DNA from: Clostridium tagluense
GTDB taxonomy: Bacteria; Bacillota; Clostridia; Clostridiales; Clostridiaceae
Direction of reading: 5' to 3'
NCBI RefSeq assembly: GCF_003865095.1
Contig: NZ_BHYK01000010.1
Location: 82,368 to 146,367, forward strand
Length of the DNA stretch: 64,000 bases
Both the position numbers and the translations under genes were made by a program. This document shows positions 59,705-64,000 of the stretch, piece by piece; position 1 is the stretch's first letter; each line of letters begins with the position of its first letter. Below the pieces are notes generated by a model. That model was not told the DNA's origin and searched no databases. It saw nothing but the letters and a program-made list of their open reading frames with translations.

Positions 59705-60430
59705 TTAGGCGTTTGAACCTCTATATACTGCTGTCCTCAATTCGTTAATATACTCTTTTTTTTCTGGCATATCTGTTAATTCAACATGCTCAATTGCTAA
59801 ATCTATGTCATAGGGTACTCTAGCAAGAGAAATAGTAAATGATGATTCAGTTTTACTATTCAGCTTTCCTTCAATTATTCCATAGGAAGCTTGGGTTATT
59901 TCAAGTGGATTACCAACACTTCCAACATTAAAAATGGTTTTTCCATCAAAATTATCTATATGAGCACCATGTATATCGCCATATCCAATTACATCTGCTT
60001 CAATATTAAGAGTTGGCGTTGCTGCAAACAATTTCATCCGTTCACTTTGCTTAGTTGAAAGGTAGACTCTATGAAAAAGATCATTTGGCGATGCATGACA
60101 TAGTCTTAATAACTTTCCGCTTATATAAAATTCTTTATATATTGGTAACTCCTTGAGATACTCTAATCGTTCAACTCCTAATTTTTTCTGATGCCAAATT
60201 AAAACTTCATTATCATCTATTTCAGTCATATAATAATCCCAATTACCTTTAAGTACAACTTCGCAATGTTCTCTGATTTTATCTACCACTTCCACTGAAC
60301 TAGGGCCTTTGCCTGCTAAATCACCCAGACAAAAAATTGTCTTAATACCTCTATTTTCGATATCTTCTAATACAGCTTCTAGTGCTGGCATATTTCCATG
60401 AATATCTGATATTATTGCAATTCTTTTCAT
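59705..60430 (-). CDS. Calcineurin-like metallophosphoesterase
   Basis: A 241-residue phosphoesterase: AIISDIHGNMPALEAVLEDI (D-x-H), FCLGDLAGKGP (G-D), VVLKGNWDYYM (G-N-W-D in place of G-N-H-E), LRLCHASPND and GYGDIHGAH, FNVGSVGNPLE. Shorter than the paralogue at 55039, which has an extra tail. Hydrolyses a phosphoester of unknown identity. GGAGCG precedes ATG 60430. The sequence CTGTAACAAAACC follows at 59682-59695 on the same strand, resembling the TAACAAA junctions. Confidence 0.86.
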   Translation of the reverse strand: MKRIAIISDIHGNMPALEAVLEDIENRGIKTIFCLGDLAGKGPSSVEVVDKIREHCEVVLKGNWDYYMTEIDDNEVLIWHQKKLGVERLEYLKELPIYKEFYISGKLLRLCHASPNDLFHRVYLSTKQSERMKLFAATPTLNIEADVIGYGDIHGAHIDNFDGKTIFNVGSVGNPLEITQASYGIIEGKLNSKTESSFTISLARVPYDIDLAIEHVELTDMPEKKEYINELRTAVYRGSNA

Positions 60431-60567
60431 ATTACGCTCCTCATTTTTTATAATTACTTTTAGAATCATCCTAATTTTATTTCAAACAATAATCTTATTT
60501 ATTGCCTTGTAACTTTGGTTTTATAATAACTATGCCCTTTAATATTTCAAATTCTCAATGCCGAGAA

Positions 60568-60603
60568 GCCTACAGAGAGCTGACTTAGCTTCCTAGGTGT
60601 AGC
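60568..60603 (-). repeat. GC-richer bulged hairpin
   Basis: GCCTACA (60568-60574) pairs with TGTAGC (60598-60603), and AGCT (60578-60581) with AGCT (60587-60590). It follows the HD-fragment stop directly. The rest of 60470-60615 holds no gene. Confidence 0.4.
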
Positions 60604-60615
60604 TTGTCTATCTTT

Positions 60616-60810
60616 TTAAAATTCAAAAGTATTCTCAATAACACCTGGCAGTATGCTGTATATAGATTTGCCCATTTTTCCCTCGAAATTTTTTTTTAGT
60701 TCCATGAAGGCTTTCCATTTTGGAATATTATATTCATTCATTCCATGTCGCAGGGCAACATCAATCACTTTTTTATTTAAAATCGTGCACAACATTCCAT
60801 GTTTCTAAAT
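60616..60810 (-). pseudogene. 3' fragment of an HD-domain gene
   Basis: Minus-strand frame VIDVALRHGMNEYNIPKWKA, ELKKNFEGKMGKSIYSILPG and VIENTFEF-stop. It matches the C-terminus of the HD protein at 31287 residue for residue in most positions. The metal-binding HD part is missing, and an in-frame stop lies upstream. A relic of a second copy of that cassette. Confidence 0.85.
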
Positions 60811-60835
60811 GGGCCATGCCGGTAGGGTAACTGTT

Positions 60836-60884
60836 ACCCTATATATAGATTATAAACCATAAATTTACACAAAGCTATATGAAA
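60836..60884 (-). repeat. Junction repeat, copy C, with adjacent palindrome
   Basis: The same repeat as A and B (minus: TTTGTGTAAATTTATGG, TTTATAATC, TATATATAGGG). It overlaps the 17-bp palindrome AGGGTAACTGTTACCCT (60824-60840), whose arms match except at the centre. No terminator hairpin is attached here. 60885-60970 holds no gene. Confidence 0.8.
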
Positions 60885-60970
60885 ATTGAAGGGCACTGTA
60901 AAAATAAAGCATTTATTGTGAATTAACCTTAGAAAAACAAAATAATTGGTTAATTGTAAAATAAAAAAAG

Positions 60971-61012
60971 AAATCAGCATGCTTCACAGTAATGTGAACT
61001 GCATGCTGATTT
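60971..61012 (-). terminator. Terminator of the WYL regulator gene (hairpin 1 of a related pair)
   Basis: AAATCAGCATGC (60971-60982) pairs with GCATGCTGATTT (61001-61012), with a T-run on the minus strand. The stem sequence and an AATGTGA loop recur in the hairpin at 62527-62565. Confidence 0.85.
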
Positions 61013-61949
61013 ATAATTTTTGATAATAATTTAATAGATTCTCTATTTTTTCTTGAATAAGGTGTTTTAGCGATTCAGGTTTTACTGATAGGATAGAATT
61101 ACCATATTTAATGAAATAATTTGCAATAAATTCTTCTTCACCTAAATTATAGAACCCTTTTATAAGTGTCTTAGTTCCACTTTCTATTTTCATTGATGGA
61201 TAATGCTCTTTATAAAAAATATCCTTTGCATGCTTTAAAATTTCCACTTCAAACTCAACACTTTTATCAGATTGATAAAATTCTAAAGAACGGTTGATGA
61301 GCTCTTCAACAGAAAATTGTGATTTATCATTATGAAAGTCTAACAAAGTTATTCTATCACATCTGAAAACTTTATATTTATTTGTATTCATCTCTATTCC
61401 AGTAGCATACCACTGTCCAAACTTAGCAGAAATTTTAAAAAACTGAATATGGTAACTTACTTGTTTGTTATTTTTTAAATATTGAATCTTACAACTAATT
61501 TCATTAAGAATACTTTGTAAAATTTTATCTAAAAACTGACTAACATTATTATGCTGATACGCTTCAAATTGTAAAACTTTTTTCAGCTGATGAATTTGTT
61601 TTATTTGTTCTTTAGAAAGACAATCTTCAAATTTTTCATTTAGTTTATTAACACTTAAATGGAATGGCGTAGATTGATAAGACTCTAACGTCAACATTGC
61701 AAAATATAAAGCATACACTTCATCAAGAGTAAAAATAATAGGTGATAATAACCTGTGTTTTAAGATACCATAGCCTCCATGTCTACCATACTCTGAAAAA
61801 ATAGGCATACCTAATTGTTCTAATGAAGTAATATCACGCAAAGCTGTACTTTTTGAAATATTATATTTATCCATTAAATCACCCAAATTAAAGAACTCTC
61901 GACTATTTAAGTATCTTATCATTTCATTTAATCTTTCTGATTTTTTCAT
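61011..61949 (-). CDS. HTH-WYL (YafY-type) transcriptional regulator
   Basis: A 312-residue DeoR/YafY-type regulator. The HTH_11 is at about residues 2-58 (RLNEMIRYLNSREFFNLGDLMDKYNISKSTALRDITSLEQLG), then GGYGILKHRLLSPIIFTLDE, and a WYL domain from about 135 (KIQYLKNNKQVSYHIQFFKISAKFGQWYATG), where W-Y-A takes the place of W-Y-L. A WCX-type C-terminal extension follows. WYL domains bind nucleotide-like or other ligands, and many such regulators control defence or drug genes. It is divergent from the VOC gene, which it probably controls. Confidence 0.85.
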   Translation of the reverse strand: MKKSERLNEMIRYLNSREFFNLGDLMDKYNISKSTALRDITSLEQLGMPIFSEYGRHGGYGILKHRLLSPIIFTLDEVYALYFAMLTLESYQSTPFHLSVNKLNEKFEDCLSKEQIKQIHQLKKVLQFEAYQHNNVSQFLDKILQSILNEISCKIQYLKNNKQVSYHIQFFKISAKFGQWYATGIEMNTNKYKVFRCDRITLLDFHNDKSQFSVEELINRSLEFYQSDKSVEFEVEILKHAKDIFYKEHYPSMKIESGTKTLIKGFYNLGEEEFIANYFIKYGNSILSVKPESLKHLIQEKIENLLNYYQKL

Positions 61950-61963
61950 ACAATCCCCCTATT

Positions 61964-61988
61964 AAAGGTGTCATATTTTGATACCTTT
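61964..61988. promoter_or_regulatory. Operator-like dyad 1 between regulator and VOC gene
   Basis: AAAGGTGTCA (61964-61973) and TGATACCTTT (61979-61988), 9 of 10 bases symmetrical. A second, weaker dyad (AAGGTAATATAT with ATATATACCT) lies at about 62007-62040. Both dyads share the half-site AGGTnnnA, suggesting one protein binds both. Confidence 0.65.
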
Positions 61989-62070
61989 ATATATTATAAT
62001 AAATTTAAGGTAATATATCAATTTTATAAAATATATACCTGAAAATCACTATAAAAAGGAGATTGATACT

Positions 62071-62520
62071 ATGAGTAAAACACTAGAAAGTGCTATTTTT
62101 CTTTCAATGAATGGGAAAACACAAGAAGCTATAAATTTCTATAAAAAACATTTCAATGCAGAGGAATTATTGCTGGTTACATACCAAGATATGGCAAAGC
62201 GAGATAATACAATCCAGATTACTGATGAAAATAAAAATTATATCTCTCACTCTATTTTATTAATTGGAAAAACTAAAGTAATGATTGCAGAAGATACAAT
62301 GGATACTAATGAAAAATACAAAGTTGGTAATAACACATCATTATGTATTCAAAGTGCTGACTTAAACGAAATTGAACATTTTTATAATAGCTTAATTACA
62401 GATAACAGAGTTAGAATCATCGTTCCATTATCTAAAAATGTATTTAGTAAAGCATACGGAATTATTGAAGACCCTTTTGGTATTCAAATTCAACTAATGT
62501 TTGATAATAGATTGAAATGA
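62071..62520 (+). CDS. VOC/PhnB-like glyoxalase-fold protein
   Basis: A 149-residue VOC-superfamily protein of the PhnB/3-demethylubiquinone-methyltransferase-like group: AIFLSMNGKTQEAINFYKKH opens, SHSILLIGKTKVMIAEDT in the middle, NTSLCIQSADLNEIEHFYNS, and YGIIEDPFGIQIQLMFDN closes (D-P-F-G). The fold usually binds a metal and a small ligand; antibiotic-binding proteins belong here. AAAAGGAG precedes ATG. Likely the target of the divergent WYL regulator. Confidence 0.85.
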   Translation: MSKTLESAIFLSMNGKTQEAINFYKKHFNAEELLLVTYQDMAKRDNTIQITDENKNYISHSILLIGKTKVMIAEDTMDTNEKYKVGNNTSLCIQSADLNEIEHFYNSLITDNRVRIIVPLSKNVFSKAYGIIEDPFGIQIQLMFDNRLK

Positions 62521-62524
62521 AAAG

Positions 62525-62570
62525 AATCAGCATGCTACGCATCTTCAATGTGAGATGCATGCTGACCCCT
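62525..62570 (+). terminator. Terminator of the VOC gene (hairpin 2 of the related pair)
   Basis: TCAGCATGC (62527-62535) pairs with GCATGCTGA (62557-62565); an inner GCATCT/AGATGC helix and AATGTGA loop sit inside. Same stem as the hairpin at 60971. The two hairpins bracket the regulator-VOC pair. Confidence 0.75.
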
Positions 62571-62651
62571 TATTTCCTATTCAAATTCAAATGCAATAAC
62601 ATACTCTCACAAAGAAATCGAGGAAATTAATATTGTAAGGAGGAGTGTTTT

Positions 62652-62858
62652 ATGTAATATATTTCCAGGGAAATTTCAAGAAATTATATCGATGAGAAAA
62701 AGTTTATAAGCCCAAATGAGGTTCTAAATTCCATGAAGAATATGTTCAGAGATGTTCTTCAGGAGGCATTAGAAACGGAGATGGATTCAGAACTTGGAGC
62801 AGTAGAGGTTAATATACCTCGTGATAGAAATAGTGAATTTGAACCTAAAATCAATTAG
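62652..62858 (+). pseudogene. IS256-type transposase remnant (nonsense codon and internal deletion)
   Basis: After GGAGGAG and an ATG at 62652, the second codon is TAA; the rest of that frame reads ISREISRNYIDEKKFISPNE, VLNSMKNMFRDVLQEALETE, MDSELG, then AVEVNIPRDRNSEFEPKIN and a stop. These are the N-terminal motifs of IS256/Mutator transposases (E-M-x-x-x-L-G and I-P-R-D-R-x-x-x-F-E-P), but the segment between ELG and VEVNIP is deleted and all of the catalytic domain is missing. A dead element. Confidence 0.85.
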
Positions 62859-63420
62859 TATTTAAATAATCATATAGACTTTTAATAAAAAAATTTTTAA
62901 ACCCGGAAATAACACCTACATTTTCACTTTTATTACCCTCTAAATCATAATAGTATTTCATGCTTTCCATCTCTACAGATAATGAATCTAACGGAAAACC
63001 TTCTCTATATTTCTTATGTGGTTTGTCTACAATATAAAATTTTTCGGAATATATATCTTCACCGTCATATTTATAAATATTATTCTCATCCATTACCAAA
63101 CATATGGAGTTCTTATAATACGCAATTAACTTACCGCCATATCTTGTTGCTAAATTGCTATAGTAACTGAGCATCTCTATATAAGTCAAATTGTCTCCAT
63201 GAATTCTTTTTATAAGTACACCGGGTTGGTCTTTTTCATCAACACCTTCAAAATATAATCCAGTATCACAAGAAAATATGGGTTGTTTAATCTGTTCAAA
63301 ATAAGCCATGGCTTTTTGTGTTGCATTTGATAATGGATTTTTACCAGTTTCTTCAGCCTCTTTTAATTCCATATCGAGAGCTCCAAAATCAGTAATACTA
63401 ATATTCAATCCGTCCAGCAT
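62851..63420 (-). CDS. HAM1-like NTP pyrophosphatase, copy 3 (5' end damaged)
   Basis: A 189-residue frame: LDGLNISITDFGALDMELKE then NPLSNATQKAMAYFEQIKQPIFSCDTGLYFEG (catalytic Asp-Thr-Gly-Leu), and LDSLSVEMESMKYYYDLEG. Intact relatives begin with a further about 20 residues containing T-R/S-N-x-x-K before 'M-L-D-G'. Upstream of the ATG at 63420 that region is present only as a frameshifted and stop-containing remnant (63421-63455). The active protein is therefore probably truncated or not made. The 3' end overlaps the transposase remnant by 8 bp. Confidence 0.7.
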   Translation of the reverse strand: MLDGLNISITDFGALDMELKEAEETGKNPLSNATQKAMAYFEQIKQPIFSCDTGLYFEGVDEKDQPGVLIKRIHGDNLTYIEMLSYYSNLATRYGGKLIAYYKNSICLVMDENNIYKYDGEDIYSEKFYIVDKPHKKYREGFPLDSLSVEMESMKYYYDLEGNKSENVGVISGFKNFFIKSLYDYLNTN

Positions 63421-63479
63421 CTTACTTATTGAAGTGTTCTTATGATTTCATATAAAGTTTAAGAAGGAGCTACATTAGG

Positions 63480-63631
63480 ATGAGAAGTTTTTTTATGAAA
63501 GAGTAAGTAGTAAAGACCAATCTTTAGAAAGACAAGTTTCTACGGCTAAAGACCTTGGAATACAGGATTAATACATATTTATAGAAAAAGCCAGTGGTAA
63601 AGATTTTAATAGACCTGAATACCATGTTTAA
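63480..63631 (+). pseudogene. Serine recombinase (resolvase) N-terminal fragment
   Basis: After AAGGAG and an ATG at 63480, a run of seven T breaks the frame. The continuing frame reads YERVSSKDQSLERQVSTAKD LGIQ, a stop codon, then YIFIEKASGKDFNRPEYH. V-S-S-x-D-Q-x-L-E-R-Q is the catalytic-Ser region of resolvases (Tn3-type). No C-terminal domain. A dead fragment, about 60 bp from the HAM1-like copy. Confidence 0.85.
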
Positions 63632-63674
63632 TATATAATTAAATTATATGTAATATTATTAATCAAAAATATAT

Positions 63675-63720
63675 AAAAAAACACCGTTCAGCCAAGGCGA
63701 ACGGTAGTGTTTTGTTAGAT
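63675..63720 (-). terminator. Terminator/attC-like hairpin
   Basis: CCGTTC (63684-63689) pairs with GAACGG (63699-63704) plus flanking CAC/GTG. On the minus strand it starts CATCTAACAAAACAC (ATCTAAC fits RYYYAAC exactly) and ends TTTTTTTATATAT. It works as an intrinsic terminator on both strands; the TAACAAAA lead matches those at 1628, 48008 and 52547. Confidence 0.65.
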
Positions 63721-63762
63721 GTTGTTACCCGATTTTATCTATATTTGTACAATTTTCATTGT

Positions 63763-63890
63763 TTATTGAGGCATTAATTCTCTTCTCAATTTTTCAATAT
63801 CTTTTTCATTAAGTTTAGAGTACTTTTTGATTTTTTCTATATCTTCCCCATCTAAAATCATTTCTTTTGCCATATTGTAGTGCGTCAAAA
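63763..63890 (-). pseudogene. C-terminal fragment of an Rpn/PD-(D/E)XK nuclease-transposase-like gene
   Basis: Minus-strand frame THYNMAKEMILDGEDIEKIK, KYSKLNEKDIEKLRRELMPQ and a stop. This A-x-E-M-L/I-x-E/D-G-x-D-I-E-x-I ending is that of Rpn/PD-(D/E)XK transposase-like proteins common in clostridia. The nuclease domain is missing. 63891-64000 shows no further gene that I can support. Confidence 0.65.
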
Positions 63891-64000
63891 TATAGCTTTA
63901 TGGAACTGCATTCCTAAGTCAAATTATAACTATAATACTAATAATTATCTAGTGGTTATTTGCTTTTTTACTAAGCAGATTATTCCTATAACAAAGCTCC

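Noticed and set aside
1..64000. CRISPR array, rRNA, tRNA or large prophage modules
   Set aside because: No regularly spaced direct repeats, no conserved rRNA or tRNA segments, and no phage structural genes were seen on either strand.

Overview
The window looks like the chromosome of a low-GC, spore-former-type Firmicute, most likely a Clostridium sensu stricto relative. The DNA is AT-rich, ribosome binding sites are strong GGAGG/AAGGGG types, TTG and GTG starts are frequent, and a clostridial-type backbone is present: a methionine gamma-lyase/'aluminum resistance' protein, lexA with its SOS box, a Xer-type tyrosine recombinase and purB. There are no rRNA or tRNA genes, no CRISPR array and no intact prophage or transposon.

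Layout. (1) 1-5.6 kb: accessory block of single genes (GNAT end, AbiH phage-defence protein, 2-TM peptide, HTH protein, P-loop kinase, three GNAT-like proteins). A 13-bp motif (AAATAGTAATTTA) recurs in the gap before each gene up to 3.4 kb, and a 118-bp attC-like imperfect hairpin follows abiH. (2) 5.7-11.3 kb: probable backbone (Met gamma-lyase-like protein, lexA, Cys/acidic protein, xerC-like, purB). A perfect 15-6-15 inverted repeat lies just upstream of the recombinase. (3) 11.5-16.9 kb: DUF378 protein, a MATE efflux pump with a textbook MerR-type 19-bp-spacer promoter shared with a divergent MerR/GyrI-like regulator, a sodium:solute symporter, a DTW-domain tRNA-modification protein and a HAM1-like NTP pyrophosphatase. 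(4) 16.9-60.5 kb: a long run of small, mostly unrelated, mostly minus-strand genes. They are GNAT acetyltransferases, class I methyltransferases, esterases/hydrolases, P-loop kinases, aminoglycoside-type phosphotransferases, nucleotidyltransferases, nucleosidases, deaminases, HD and calcineurin-like phosphohydrolases and lipoproteins. They are interleaved with truncated relatives of the same families. Most genes have their own ribosome binding site, and few neighbours form a pathway. (5) 60.5-64 kb: a WYL-regulator/VOC divergent pair bracketed by two related hairpins, then remnants of an IS256-type transposase, a serine recombinase and an Rpn/PD-(D/E)XK protein around a truncated HAM1-like gene.

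Reading as a whole. Region 4, with its flanks, behaves like an archive of single-gene cassettes, mainly enzymes that modify or hydrolyse small molecules; several belong to antibiotic-resistance families (erythromycin esterase, TmrB, MATE, phosphotransferases, GNATs). Recurrent structured junctions were found (abiH hairpin; TAACAAA-bounded hairpins at 47961-48013, 52540-52561 and 63675-63720; a 47-50 bp repeat at 28389, 47923 and 60836). These resemble integron attC ends or reusable terminator/promoter modules, but no integron integrase is in the window and their mobility is inference. The best candidates for something undescribed are this junction family and the palindrome next to the Xer-like recombinase.
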